DNA of 64,000 nt from Aliivibrio salmonicida LFI1238 (GCF_000196495.1 NC_011312.1:682001-746000), one strand, 5' to 3'; positions 17,029 through 26,407 are shown, numbered from the stretch's first letter. Notes: generated by a model not told the origin, from the letters alone. Numbers and translations: made by a program.

Positions 17029-19596
17029 TTATAAGAGCGCTTTTAAACGATAAAGCGCCTCTAATGCCTGACGAGGAGATAAGTCATCAGGGTTTACTTT
17101 TGCTAACGCTTCTTCTACTTCACTAGGCTCTGGAATTAGAGAGAGCTGATGCTCTTGTTTTATTTGGGTACTCGTTAGCGATTGATTTTTTGGTTGACCA
17201 TTTTCAAGTTGTTGAAGCTTTTGCTTCGCTTTTTTTATTACGGCTTTTGGTACACCAGCAAGTGATGCGACAGCTAAACCGTATGATTTGTTCGCGGCGC
17301 CTTCTTGTACGGCATGCATGAAGGCAATTTCATCACCATGCTCAACGGCATCTAAATGTACATTTGCTAAACCACTAAATAAATTTGGCAGCTCAGTTAA
17401 CTCGAAGTAATGGGTCGCAAATAATGTCATTGCATTAATTTTTGTCGCTAACCATTCTGCACTTGCCCATGCAAGGGATAAACCATCGTAGGTGCTTGTA
17501 CCACGGCCAATTTCATCCATAAGCACTAAACTGTGTTGTGTCGCGTTATGTAAGATGTTTGCGGTTTCTGTCATCTCGACCATGAAAGTAGAACGACCAG
17601 ACGCTAAATCATCAGAAGCACCAATACGAGTAAATATTCGATCTAATAGACCAATATGTGCAGAATCGGCAGGCACATAACACCCAACATGAGCCATTAG
17701 CGCAATGAGTGCAGTTTGACGCATGTAGGTGGATTTACCCCCCATATTGGGCCCTGTAATGATCAACATTTTACGATCATCATTAAGGTTTATAGGGTTA
17801 GCAATGAAAGGGTCACTCATTACTTGTTCTACTACTGGGTGGCGACCGCCTTCAATCTTCATTCCAATGTCTGATGATAAGGTTGGACGACAGTAGTTAA
17901 GAGTATCAGCACGTTCTGCAAGATTACTGAGTACATCTAATTCAGAAATCGCGTTAGCCATTAATTGGAGTTGTTCTAAATGAGGTAGAAGTTGATCGAA
18001 CAATTCTTCCCATAATTTTTTCTCTATCGCTAAAGCTTTAGATTTTGAGCTTAGCACTTTATCTTCATGGGCTTTAAGCTCTGGAATGATGTAGCGCTCT
18101 GCATTTTTCAATGTTTGACGGCGAACATAATGCGCAGGGGCTTTATGGCTTTGCCCTTTACTGATCTGAATATAAAAACCATGAACGTTATTATAACCAA
18201 CTTTCAACGTATCAATGTCGTGACGTTCACGCTCTTCTTGTTCTAATTTACTTAAGAATAGAGCGGCGCCATTAGCAAGATCTCGCCATTGATCTAATTC
18301 TTCATTATAACCATCAGCCAATACACCACCGTCACGAATAACGACGGGTGGATTCTCTTTAACTGCTCGTTCCAATAATTCACAAATAGAATCGATAGGT
18401 TGGGCAAGTGACGCAAGTTCTAATAAATGCGTTTGTTCAAATGCTTGAGTACTTTGTGCTAATTCAGGTAATTGCTGTAATGCATTACGTAAACGAGCCA
18501 GATCTCTTGGACGAGCCGAACGTAAGGCTAATCGCGCTAGAATGCGTTCTACATCGCCAATTTGCTTTAATTGAGGAGACAGTTCGGCATATAACCCATT
18601 GCTTTTTAGCTCTCCGATCGCATCAAGACGCTGATTGAGAACATCATGGGTTCTTATCGGTTGATGTAACCAGCGTTTTAATAAACGACTACCCATTGCG
18701 GTTGAAGTATGATCAAGAACTTCTGATAACGTGTGGTTGAACCCACCCGCTAAGTTTTGCGTTATTTCTAAGTTACGACGAGTTGCCGCATCTAAGATCA
18801 CCGAATCGTCTTGGCGATCCATTACGATAGAACGAATATGTGGCAAGGTAGTGCGTTGGGTATCTTTAACGTATTGAATTAAACAACCTGCGGCACATAA
18901 ACCAAATTCTGCATTTTCAACACCAAAACCAACAAGATCACGAGTACCAAATTGTTGGTTTAGTTGTTGCTTTGCGGTGTCTAATTCAAATTCCCATACT
19001 GGACGACGGCGATTACCATTACGTTTTTCAAGCAGATGAACAGGTTCAAAGTCTTCACTAAATAGCAATTCTGTCGGTGAAGTTCGTTGTAGCTCAGCGA
19101 GCATGGATTCTTCGGTTGAAGGTTCAGAAACTTTAAATCGACCCGAGGTGATGTCTAATGTTGCGTAACCAAATTGGCCTTTATGATGATAAATCGCTGC
19201 GATTAGGTTATCAAAACGCTCAGGAAGAAGCGCCTCATCGGTCACTGTTCCTGGGGTCACAATACGCACGACTTTTCGTTCTACTGGGCCTTTACTTGTC
19301 GCTGGGTCACCTATTTGTTCACAAATCGCAACTGACTCACCTTGTTGAACCAGTTTAGCTAAGTATCCTTCAACTGCGTGATAAGGAAGACCTGCCATTG
19401 GGATTGGTTCACCTGCGGAGGACCCACGTTTAGTTAAAGATATCTCAAGTAATTGAGACGCTCGTTTGGCATCATCATAGAAAAGCTCGTAGAAATCTCC
19501 CATGCGATAGAACAGTAGAATGTCAGGATTTTCAGACTTTAAACGTAAGTACTGTTGCATCATGGGTGTGTGTTTTTCAGTTGATTTTATTGCCAC
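17029..19596 (-). CDS. mutS: DNA mismatch repair ATPase MutS
   Basis: Recognises mismatches and starts methyl-directed repair with MutL and MutH. The product keeps the mismatch-intercalating motif FYRMGDFYELF near the N-terminus, Walker A GPNMGGKST, Walker B LVLMDEIGRGTSTYDG and the ATP-site FATHYFELTEL. I choose the GTG at 19596 (VAIKSTEKHTPMMQQYL, 855 residues) because E. coli MutS begins MSAIENFDAHTPMMQQYL and is 853 residues; AGG lies 8 bases upstream. A longer open frame to 19737 would overlap the divergent pncC gene and add unconserved residues. Confidence 0.95.
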   Translation of the reverse strand: MAIKSTEKHTPMMQQYLRLKSENPDILLFYRMGDFYELFYDDAKRASQLLEISLTKRGSSAGEPIPMAGLPYHAVEGYLAKLVQQGESVAICEQIGDPATSKGPVERKVVRIVTPGTVTDEALLPERFDNLIAAIYHHKGQFGYATLDITSGRFKVSEPSTEESMLAELQRTSPTELLFSEDFEPVHLLEKRNGNRRRPVWEFELDTAKQQLNQQFGTRDLVGFGVENAEFGLCAAGCLIQYVKDTQRTTLPHIRSIVMDRQDDSVILDAATRRNLEITQNLAGGFNHTLSEVLDHTSTAMGSRLLKRWLHQPIRTHDVLNQRLDAIGELKSNGLYAELSPQLKQIGDVERILARLALRSARPRDLARLRNALQQLPELAQSTQAFEQTHLLELASLAQPIDSICELLERAVKENPPVVIRDGGVLADGYNEELDQWRDLANGAALFLSKLEQEERERHDIDTLKVGYNNVHGFYIQISKGQSHKAPAHYVRRQTLKNAERYIIPELKAHEDKVLSSKSKALAIEKKLWEELFDQLLPHLEQLQLMANAISELDVLSNLAERADTLNYCRPTLSSDIGMKIEGGRHPVVEQVMSDPFIANPINLNDDRKMLIITGPNMGGKSTYMRQTALIALMAHVGCYVPADSAHIGLLDRIFTRIGASDDLASGRSTFMVEMTETANILHNATQHSLVLMDEIGRGTSTYDGLSLAWASAEWLATKINAMTLFATHYFELTELPNLFSGLANVHLDAVEHGDEIAFMHAVQEGAANKSYGLAVASLAGVPKAVIKKAKQKLQQLENGQPKNQSLTSTQIKQEHQLSLIPEPSEVEEALAKVNPDDLSPRQALEALYRLKALL

Positions 19597-19704
19597 AACG
19601 AGACCTAATAATTGAAGATAAATATTTGCTGTTAGAATACGTGAATCAAGACAGCAATCAAAGATAGAATAGATAAAATTCGAATCAAGATGGAAAGAAT
19701 CTAA

Positions 19705-20202
19705 ATGGATATGATAAAAAATGCGCAACTCGCACAAAAAGTGGGAGAGTTATTAATGCAACAAGGAAAAATGATGGCGTGTTCAGAATCTTGTACTGGC
19801 GGAGGCGTTGCATTTTGTGCTACTGAAAATGCAGGAAGTTCAGCATGGTTTGAACGAGGCTTTGTGACGTACAGTAATGAAGCAAAACAAGATTCTCTTG
19901 GGGTGAACTTAGAGACTATTGGCCGTTTTGGCGCAGTGAGTGAAGAAGTGGTAAAGGAAATGGCTTTTGGCACGCTAGCACACAGTGAAGCAGATATATC
20001 GGTGTCGATCAGTGGCATTGCAGGCCCAGGAGGAGCGACAGAAGGGAAACCGATTGGTACGGTTTGTTTTGGCTTTGCTGACACCACTAATTGGCATGTA
20101 GAAAGAACGGTCTATTTTACTGGTGATCGTACAAAAGTAAGACAATCTGCGATTGAATATGCATTTCTCACATTAAAGAAAAGGCTATTAGAAGCGAATT
20201 AA
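19705..20202 (+). CDS. pncC: Nicotinamide-nucleotide amidase (CinA C-terminal domain)
   Basis: Hydrolyses nicotinamide mononucleotide to nicotinic acid mononucleotide in pyridine nucleotide recycling. The 165-residue product is a stand-alone CinA C-terminal domain with SESCTGGGVA, AGSSAWFERGFVTYSNEAKQ, VSISGIAGPGGATEGKPIGTV and the C-terminal FTGDRTKVRQSAIEYA. It matches E. coli PncC (YgaD) in length and in its place directly upstream of recA. The exact start among MDM is uncertain, since no strong ribosome site is seen. It diverges from mutS across 108 bp. Confidence 0.93.
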   Translation: MDMIKNAQLAQKVGELLMQQGKMMACSESCTGGGVAFCATENAGSSAWFERGFVTYSNEAKQDSLGVNLETIGRFGAVSEEVVKEMAFGTLAHSEADISVSISGIAGPGGATEGKPIGTVCFGFADTTNWHVERTVYFTGDRTKVRQSAIEYAFLTLKKRLLEAN

Positions 20203-20269
20203 TTCAAGTGGTTAAGATTAATTTTAGATACCACGTTATCAAAATTAAATAAAAAATGAATTAAAGCTA

Positions 20270-20297
20270 TAGACACTGTATGAATAGACAGTATACT
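20270..20297 (+). promoter_or_regulatory. recA promoter with LexA (SOS) box in the spacer
   Basis: The LexA box CTGTATGAATAGACAG (20276-20291) fits CTG-N10-CAG. It fills exactly the 16-bp spacer between -35 TAGACA and -10 TATACT. This is the same architecture as E. coli recA, so LexA binding should directly block RNA polymerase until SOS induction. Confidence 0.92.
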
Positions 20298-20342
20298 ACT
20301 GGTCATTAACTGATTTAGTGATCTAGAATTCTGGAGAATCAA

Positions 20343-21386
20343 ATGGACGATAACAAGAAAAAAGCACTGGCCGCAGCATTAGGTCAAATTGAAAAACAAT
20401 TTGGTAAAGGTTCAATCATGAAGTTGGGCGATAACCGCACAATGGATGTTGAAACTGTGTCTACTGGTTCTTTATCTCTTGATATTGCCCTAGGTGCCGG
20501 TGGTTTACCAATGGGACGTATCGTAGAAATTTACGGCCCTGAATCATCAGGTAAAACAACACTAACTTTAGAAGTGATTGCTCAAGCACAAAAAGCAGGG
20601 AAAACCTGTGCATTTATTGATGCAGAGCACGCATTAGACCCTATTTACGCACAAAAACTTGGTGTTGATATTGACCAATTGTTATGTTCTCAACCTGATA
20701 CTGGTGAGCAAGCGTTAGAAATTGTTGATGCGTTAGCTCGTTCTGGTGCGGTTGATCTAATTGTTGTTGATTCTGTGGCGGCTTTAACACCTAAAGCTGA
20801 AATTGAAGGCGAAATGGGCGATAGTCACATGGGTCTTCAAGCTCGTATGCTATCGCAAGCAATGCGTAAGTTAACGGGTAATTTAAAACAGTCGAACTGT
20901 ATGTGTATCTTCATTAACCAAATTCGTATGAAAATTGGCGTAATGTTTGGTAACCCAGAAACAACAACTGGTGGTAATGCATTGAAGTTCTATGCTTCTG
21001 TTCGTCTTGATATTCGTCGTACTGGCGCAGTAAAAGATGGCGATGAAGTTGTTGGTAATGAGACTCGCATTAAAGTTGTTAAGAATAAAATTGCAGCGCC
21101 ATTTAAACAAGCTGAAACTCAAATTCTATACGGTAAAGGTTTTAACCGTGAAGGCGAACTGATTGATTTAGGTGTTAAACATAAATTAGTCGATAAAGCA
21201 GGCGCTTGGTATAGCTACAATGGCGATAAGATCGGTCAAGGCAAAGCAAACGCATCTAAATTTATGCGCGAAAATCCAGAAATTGGCGCAGAGCTTGATA
21301 AGAAATTACGTGAAATGCTATTAACTCCAACCGAAGATAAGCCAGAAGTTGTTGAGAAAATAGAAGAAGAAAACGAAGAGTTTTAA
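20343..21386 (+). CDS. recA: Recombinase RecA
   Basis: Forms filaments on single-stranded DNA for homologous recombination and triggers LexA self-cleavage. The 347-residue product has Walker A GPESSGKTT (residues 65-73), LIVVDSVAALTPKAEIEGEMGDSHMGLQAR (Walker B and loop L1), the L2 region MFGNPETTTGGNALKFYAS and an acidic C-terminal tail (EKIEEENEEF). A GGAG ribosome site precedes the ATG. It is SOS-regulated by the box 52 bp upstream and ends at its own terminator. No recX gene follows. Confidence 0.98.
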   Translation: MDDNKKKALAAALGQIEKQFGKGSIMKLGDNRTMDVETVSTGSLSLDIALGAGGLPMGRIVEIYGPESSGKTTLTLEVIAQAQKAGKTCAFIDAEHALDPIYAQKLGVDIDQLLCSQPDTGEQALEIVDALARSGAVDLIVVDSVAALTPKAEIEGEMGDSHMGLQARMLSQAMRKLTGNLKQSNCMCIFINQIRMKIGVMFGNPETTTGGNALKFYASVRLDIRRTGAVKDGDEVVGNETRIKVVKNKIAAPFKQAETQILYGKGFNREGELIDLGVKHKLVDKAGAWYSYNGDKIGQGKANASKFMRENPEIGAELDKKLREMLLTPTEDKPEVVEKIEEENEEF

Positions 21387-21413
21387 TTTTTCTGATTCTT
21401 ATTGAAATGAAAG

Positions 21414-21442
21414 AAAGCCAAACCTTTGTGTTTGGCTTTTTT
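21414..21442 (+). terminator. recA terminator
   Basis: AAAGCCAAAC pairs with GTTTGGCTTT around CTTTGT, followed by T6. Confidence 0.9.
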
Positions 21443-21628
21443 ACGTCTATGAAAAGAGACGGCTTCAATCAAAAATAGAATTATTTCTGTTTCCTTATTT
21501 GTTCGCTGTCGTTATCTGTATTTCATTTTCATTTGCGTATACAATATCCGAAATTCTGTCTTAAAAACACTGCTTGGCTTCAATGAGTACAAGAGTGAGT
21601 TAACTACGATTCAATCAGGAATATCCAC

Positions 21629-24211
21629 ATGTATATGAGCACTGACGAAGTCCGCCGTGCATTCCTTGCTTTTTTTGAAAGCAAAGGGCACCAAATTGTT
21701 GAGAGTTCTTCTCTAGTTCCAGCGAATGATCCAACTCTTTTATTTACGAATGCGGGTATGAACCAGTTTAAGGATTGTTTCCTTGGTTCTGAAAAGCGAA
21801 GCTATACTCGTGCAACTACCGCTCAGCGTTGTGTTCGTGCCGGTGGTAAACATAACGATTTAGAAAATGTTGGTTTTACTGCTCGCCACCATACTTTCTT
21901 TGAAATGCTTGGTAACTTCAGCTTTGGTGATTACTTTAAGCAAGATGCAATTAAGTATGCATGGGAATTCCTAACTGAGCGTTTAGAGCTTCCTGCGGAT
22001 CGTCTGTTAGTGACAATCTACGAAACTGATGATGAAGCGTTTGAGATCTGGAATAAAGAAATGGGTATTCCAGCTGATCGTATCGTTCGTATTGGTGATA
22101 ACAAAGGCGCACCTTATGCATCAGATAACTTCTGGCAAATGGGTGACACGGGTCCTTGTGGTCCTTGTACTGAGATTTTTTACGATCACGGTGAACATAT
22201 TTGGGGTGGCCGTCCAGGTACGCCTGAAGAAGATGGCGACCGTTTCATTGAAATCTGGAATAACGTTTTCATGCAATTCAATCGCCTAGCTGATGGCACA
22301 ATGGAACCACTTCCAAAACCATCAGTAGATACAGGGATGGGTATTGAGCGTATCGCTGCAATTATGCAAGGTGTACATTCAAACTATGAAATTGATATCT
22401 TCCAAACACTAATTAAAGAAACGGCAAAAGTTGTTGGTTATGATGATCTTTCAAACCAATCTTTACGTGTAGTTGCAGACCACATCCGTTCTTGTTCTTA
22501 TTTAATCGTTGATGGTGTTATGCCGTCAAACGAAGGTCGTGGCTATGTATTACGTCGTATTATTCGTCGTGCAGTACGTCACGGTAACAAGTTAGGTGCT
22601 AAAGGTTCTTACTTTTATAAGTTAGTTGGACCATTAGCTGAAATCATGGGTACGGCTGGTGAAGAGCTTAAGAAGCAACAAGCACTAGTAGAAAAAGTAC
22701 TTAAGATTGAAGAAGAGAACTTCGGCCGTACGCTTGAGCGTGGCATGGTTATCTTAAACGAAGCGCTAGATAATCTAGAAGGCACCGTTCTTGACGGTGA
22801 AACTGTATTTAAACTTTATGATACTTACGGTTTCCCTGCTGACTTAACGAACGATGTTGCTCGTGAGCGTGAATTAACTATCGATGAAGATGGTTTTGAA
22901 AAAGCGATGAACGAACAACGCCAACGTGCTCGTGAAGCGGGTCAATTTGGTACTGATTATAATGCGGTTATCAAAGTTGAATCTGAAACGGTATTCCACG
23001 GTTATGATTTTACGGAAGCGAAAGCAACCGTATTAGAAATTTTCTGTGAAGGCGAAGCGGTTGAAACGCTTTCTGCTGGCGATGATGCGATTCTAATCTT
23101 AGATGTAACACCGTTCTATGCTGAATCCGGTGGTCAATCTGGTGATGCGGGTATTATTACCGTAGAAGCGGGTAAATTTGTTGTTACTGATACTCAAAAA
23201 GTAGGTAATGCGATTGGTCACCACGGTAAATTAGTGGAAGGTGTATTATCTACGGCTGATAGAGCAATGGCTCAAGTGGATGAAGAGCGTCGCACTGCGA
23301 TTACTTTAAACCACTCGGCAACCCATTTATTACATGCAGCACTTCGTCAAGTACTGGGTGAGCATGTAACGCAAAAAGGGTCATTAGTTAAAGCCGAAAG
23401 TTTACGTTTTGACTTTTCTAACCTTGAAGGGGTTAAACCGGAAGAACTTCGACTTGTTGAGCGTATTGTTAACCAACAAGTACGTTTAAATCATGCAATT
23501 GAAACCGACCTTATGGACGTTGATGCGGCGAAAGAAAAAGGCGCAATGGCTCTGTTTGGTGAGAAGTATGATGATGAAGTTCGTGTACTGTCAATGGGTG
23601 AGTTTTCAACTGAGCTATGTGGTGGTATTCACGCATCAAGTACGGGTGATATAGGTCTGTTTAAAATCACGTCTGAAGGTGGCATCGCCGCAGGTATTCG
23701 TCGTATTGAAGCAGTAACTGGTGAAGCAGCATTAGATGCAATTGAATCTCAGCAGAAACTAGCGGATAAAAAGCTTCATGATGCGAGTTCAAAAACGAAG
23801 TTACTTGAAAAAGAAATCCAACAATTGAAAGATAAATTGGCTTCTCAAGCAAGTTCAGACTTAATCAGTCAAGTACAAGACATATCAGGCGTTAAAGTGT
23901 TGATCACTCAATTGGATGGTGCTGATAATAAAGCCCTTCGTGGTATGGTTGATGAACTTAAAAACCAAATTGGCAGTGGTGTTATCATGATTGGTAATGT
24001 CAGTGATGATAAAGTGGGTTTAATTGCGGGTGTGACTAAAGATCTTATTGGCCAAGTTAAAGCGGGCGAGTTAGTGAATATGGTTGCACTGCAAGTGGGT
24101 GGTAAAGGCGGCGGCCGTCCTGATATGGCTCAAGCGGGCGGTACCGATGCAAAAGCATTACCTGCAGCGTTAGCGACGGTTGAAGCTTGGTTAACTGAGC
24201 GTCTTTCATAG
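21629..24211 (+). CDS. alaS: Alanyl-tRNA synthetase
   Basis: Charges tRNA-Ala. The 860-residue product has the class II catalytic core (motif 1 to SVDTGMGIERIAAIMQG), the editing domain with HSATHLLHAAL and the zinc-binding CxxxH element, and the C-terminal oligomerisation domain with VGGKGGGRPDMAQAGG. The editing motif, CGGTH in E. coli, reads CGGIH here (Cys664-His668, Ile667), followed by ASST instead of ASRT; the zinc ligands themselves are kept. Two near start codons (MYM) precede STDEVRRAFLAFF. The 242-bp gap from recA holds only the recA terminator and presumably the alaS promoter. Confidence 0.96.
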   Translation: MYMSTDEVRRAFLAFFESKGHQIVESSSLVPANDPTLLFTNAGMNQFKDCFLGSEKRSYTRATTAQRCVRAGGKHNDLENVGFTARHHTFFEMLGNFSFGDYFKQDAIKYAWEFLTERLELPADRLLVTIYETDDEAFEIWNKEMGIPADRIVRIGDNKGAPYASDNFWQMGDTGPCGPCTEIFYDHGEHIWGGRPGTPEEDGDRFIEIWNNVFMQFNRLADGTMEPLPKPSVDTGMGIERIAAIMQGVHSNYEIDIFQTLIKETAKVVGYDDLSNQSLRVVADHIRSCSYLIVDGVMPSNEGRGYVLRRIIRRAVRHGNKLGAKGSYFYKLVGPLAEIMGTAGEELKKQQALVEKVLKIEEENFGRTLERGMVILNEALDNLEGTVLDGETVFKLYDTYGFPADLTNDVARERELTIDEDGFEKAMNEQRQRAREAGQFGTDYNAVIKVESETVFHGYDFTEAKATVLEIFCEGEAVETLSAGDDAILILDVTPFYAESGGQSGDAGIITVEAGKFVVTDTQKVGNAIGHHGKLVEGVLSTADRAMAQVDEERRTAITLNHSATHLLHAALRQVLGEHVTQKGSLVKAESLRFDFSNLEGVKPEELRLVERIVNQQVRLNHAIETDLMDVDAAKEKGAMALFGEKYDDEVRVLSMGEFSTELCGGIHASSTGDIGLFKITSEGGIAAGIRRIEAVTGEAALDAIESQQKLADKKLHDASSKTKLLEKEIQQLKDKLASQASSDLISQVQDISGVKVLITQLDGADNKALRGMVDELKNQIGSGVIMIGNVSDDKVGLIAGVTKDLIGQVKAGELVNMVALQVGGKGGGRPDMAQAGGTDAKALPAALATVEAWLTERLS

Positions 24212-24220
24212 GGCGTATCA

Positions 24221-25390
24221 GTGGCATTAATCGTACAAAAGTATGGTGGAACATCAGTTGGGTCCGTTGAACGGATCCAACTTGTTTCTGACCGTATAAT
24301 TTTAACGAAACAGCAAGGACACCAAGTGGTTGTTGCTGTTTCTGCTATGGCAGGAGAAACGAATCGTTTGCTAAATTTAGCACATCAAATCAATGAGGTT
24401 CCAGAACCTCGTGAATTAGATATGTTACTTTCTGCAGGTGAACAAGTTTCTATTGCTCTTTTAGCTATATCTTTGAATCAAAAAGGCATCAAAGCGATTT
24501 CTCTGACTGCAGATCAAGCAGGAATTAAAACCAATGATGTATTTAACGATGCAACTATCGAACATATTGAAACCAGTAAACTGACCGAATGGCTTGATAA
24601 GGGTTATGTTGTCATTGTTGCTGGTTTTCAAGGTAGAGATAGTGTCGGAAATATTACAACACTCGGAAGAGGTGGGTCTGATACAACGGCTGTTGCTTTA
24701 GCTGCCGCATTGAAAGCGGATGAATGTCAGATCTTTACTGATGTAGACGGTGTGTATTCTTCAGATCCCCGTTATGTATCGAATACTCGTAAATTAAAAG
24801 AAGTTTCTTTTAGTGATATGCACGCATTAGCAAAGTCTGGTGCGAAAGTATTACAGGAACATTCAGTATCTCATGCATGGAGATCTTCAGTATCATTAAG
24901 AGTTCTTTCTTCTTTTGATAATGGTGAAGGAACGCTTATTTGTGAGAAGCCTAATGACTATTTTCCAGTTACTGGGTTAGCACTAAAGCAAGACTTATAC
25001 CTTGCCGAATGCACTGACATAAATGAAGAGGATAGAATTCTTCTTGCTAAAGAGTATCGAGTGTTAACTAATACTGACGATTGTTTTCAAATTGTTGTGC
25101 CAAAAGCAACTTTTTTACAATTGAAACTGGTATTTAATACAAAAATACGCAATATTAGTAGCTTATCAATTCTGACGTTAGTCGGAGATAATGTTGAAGG
25201 GATGGCAGACTCTGCTTGCAATCAACTAATGGTTAATAGTGTTGATATCTATCAATGTTATACAGAACCAAAAAGTGTGTCGGTTATCGTTATTCAAGCT
25301 GATTTACAACAAGCGGCCGAAATTTTACATAAAACGTTTGTTATTACAGAGCAATCACAAGATAATAACGTTCTGATCGCTGTTTCTTGA
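24221..25390 (+). CDS. lysC: Aspartate kinase
   Basis: Phosphorylates aspartate, the first step to lysine, threonine and methionine. The 389-residue product is a monofunctional aspartokinase: KYGGTSVGSVERI at the N-terminus, VAGFQGRD, TTLGRGGSDTTAVALAAAL, and TDVDGVYSSDPR. The last ~130 residues form an ACT region, less clearly conserved than the kinase domain, so feedback specificity cannot be predicted. The start is GTG at 24221 with AGGG upstream, only 9 bp after the alaS stop, suggesting cotranscription. csrA follows after 81 bp. The same recA-alaS-aspartokinase-csrA order is known in vibrios. Confidence 0.88.
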   Translation: MALIVQKYGGTSVGSVERIQLVSDRIILTKQQGHQVVVAVSAMAGETNRLLNLAHQINEVPEPRELDMLLSAGEQVSIALLAISLNQKGIKAISLTADQAGIKTNDVFNDATIEHIETSKLTEWLDKGYVVIVAGFQGRDSVGNITTLGRGGSDTTAVALAAALKADECQIFTDVDGVYSSDPRYVSNTRKLKEVSFSDMHALAKSGAKVLQEHSVSHAWRSSVSLRVLSSFDNGEGTLICEKPNDYFPVTGLALKQDLYLAECTDINEEDRILLAKEYRVLTNTDDCFQIVVPKATFLQLKLVFNTKIRNISSLSILTLVGDNVEGMADSACNQLMVNSVDIYQCYTEPKSVSVIVIQADLQQAAEILHKTFVITEQSQDNNVLIAVS

Positions 25391-25471
25391 GCAGAGACGT
25401 TTGTGAACATAAGCGATAACGGACAATACATACATTTATTATAATACTGAGATAACTCAAGGAGCATTCGA

Positions 25472-25672
25472 ATGCTAATTTTGACTCGCCGTGTAGGTGA
25501 AACGCTAATGATTGGTGACGAAGTAACAGTTACTGTACTTGGCGTTAAAGGCAACCAAGTACGTATCGGTGTTAACGCGCCTAAAGAAGTATCTGTACAC
25601 CGTGAAGAGATTTACATGCGTATTCAAGCAGAAAAGGGAACTACTCCTGCTGCTGCACCAGGTAACTTTTAA
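25472..25672 (+). CDS. csrA: Carbon storage regulator CsrA
   Basis: Small RNA-binding dimer that controls translation and stability of mRNAs for carbon flux, motility, biofilm and virulence by binding GGA motifs. The 66-residue product begins with the near-invariant [16 protein letters not shown] and contains [15 protein letters not shown] and VHREEIY with the RNA-binding arginine. A strong AAGGAG site precedes the ATG. It is followed by a weak terminator and the Ser/Arg tRNA array, as in E. coli. Confidence 0.97.
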
Positions 25673-25682
25673 TATCGCATGA

Positions 25683-25716
25683 AAATAGGCTAACATTGTT
25701 GGCCTTATTTATTTTA
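25683..25716 (+). terminator. Probable csrA terminator
   Basis: GGCTAAC pairs with GTTGGCC, extended by AAATA/TATTT with one bulge, then TTATTTATTTT. The stem is imperfect and the T-tract broken, so termination may be partial. Confidence 0.5.
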
Positions 25717-25847
25717 GTCAGTTGTTAATTTGACTGGAATAAATAGAAAATGAGAGGCACAAAACTCGTATCTCGGTTTATTTTTATCCATTTTGGTTAT
25801 TTCATAGACTGTTGAACGAATTACCTTGTTTTTTACTAAGAAAGTCA

Positions 25848-25875
25848 TTGACATATTTTTGGTAAAAAGTAATAT
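25848..25875 (+). promoter_or_regulatory. Promoter of the Ser/Arg tRNA array
   Basis: TTGACA (25848-25853), a 16-bp spacer and TAATAT (25870-25875) lie 15 bp before the first tRNA-Ser. The -35 is a perfect consensus. Confidence 0.75.
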
Positions 25876-25890
25876 GTGCCTCCTCAAGAC

Positions 25891-25983
25891 GGTGAGGTGG
25901 CCGAGAGGCTGAAGGCGCTCCCCTGCTAAGGGAGTATGCGGTTTATAGCCGCATCGAGGGTTCGAATCCCTCCTTCACCGCCA
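25891..25983 (+). tRNA. tRNA-Ser(GCT), copy 1
   Basis: 93 nt including encoded CCA. Acceptor GGTGAGG pairs with CTTCACC. Anticodon GCT lies at 25925-25927 and there is a long variable arm (TATGCGGTTTATAGCCGCA), as expected for serine tRNAs. Confidence 0.97.
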
Positions 25984-26036
25984 TTATTGATTTGTGTTGA
26001 TTATTTATAATCAGCATAATAAAAAAGAATTATTGT

Positions 26037-26113
26037 GCGCTAGTAGCTCAGCTGGATAGAGTACTTGGCTACGAACCAGGCGGTCGGAGGTTCGAATCCT
26101 TCCTGGCGCACCA
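26037..26113 (+). tRNA. tRNA-Arg(ACG), copy 1
   Basis: 77 nt with encoded CCA. Acceptor GCGCTAG pairs with CTGGCGC. Anticodon ACG is at 26071-26073, presumably modified to ICG by TadA so as to read CGU, CGC and CGA. Confidence 0.97.
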
Positions 26114-26120
26114 TTCTTTT

Positions 26121-26142
26121 ATTGGTAAACTTATTTACCAAT
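26121..26142 (+). repeat. Hairpin in the spacer between tRNA-Arg 1 and tRNA-Ser 2
   Basis: ATTGGTAAA and TTTACCAAT form a perfect 9-bp stem with a CTTA loop. No T-run follows, so it is more likely an RNA processing or spacing element than a terminator. Confidence 0.6.
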
Positions 26143-26185
26143 AGCCGTAATTGTTTTGCAGATGATTACAACAGAGTTACAAAAC

Positions 26186-26278
26186 GGTGAGGTGGCCGAG
26201 AGGCTGAAGGCGCTCCCCTGCTAAGGGAGTATGCGGTTTATAGCCGCATCGAGGGTTCGAATCCCTCCTTCACCGCCA
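26186..26278 (+). tRNA. tRNA-Ser(GCT), copy 2
   Basis: Sequence identical to copy 1. The Ser-spacer-Arg pair is duplicated at a period of about 295 bp; the two inner spacers differ by one substitution and one deleted T. Confidence 0.97.
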
Positions 26279-26330
26279 TATTGATTTATGTTGATTATTT
26301 ATAATCAGCATAATAAAAAAGAATTATTGT

Positions 26331-26407
26331 GCGCTAGTAGCTCAGCTGGATAGAGTACTTGGCTACGAACCAGGCGGTCGGAGGTTCGAATCCTTCCTGG
26401 CGCACCA
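26331..26407 (+). tRNA. tRNA-Arg(ACG), copy 2
   Basis: Identical to copy 1. This is the first member of the 143-bp tandem tRNA-Arg units. Confidence 0.97.
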
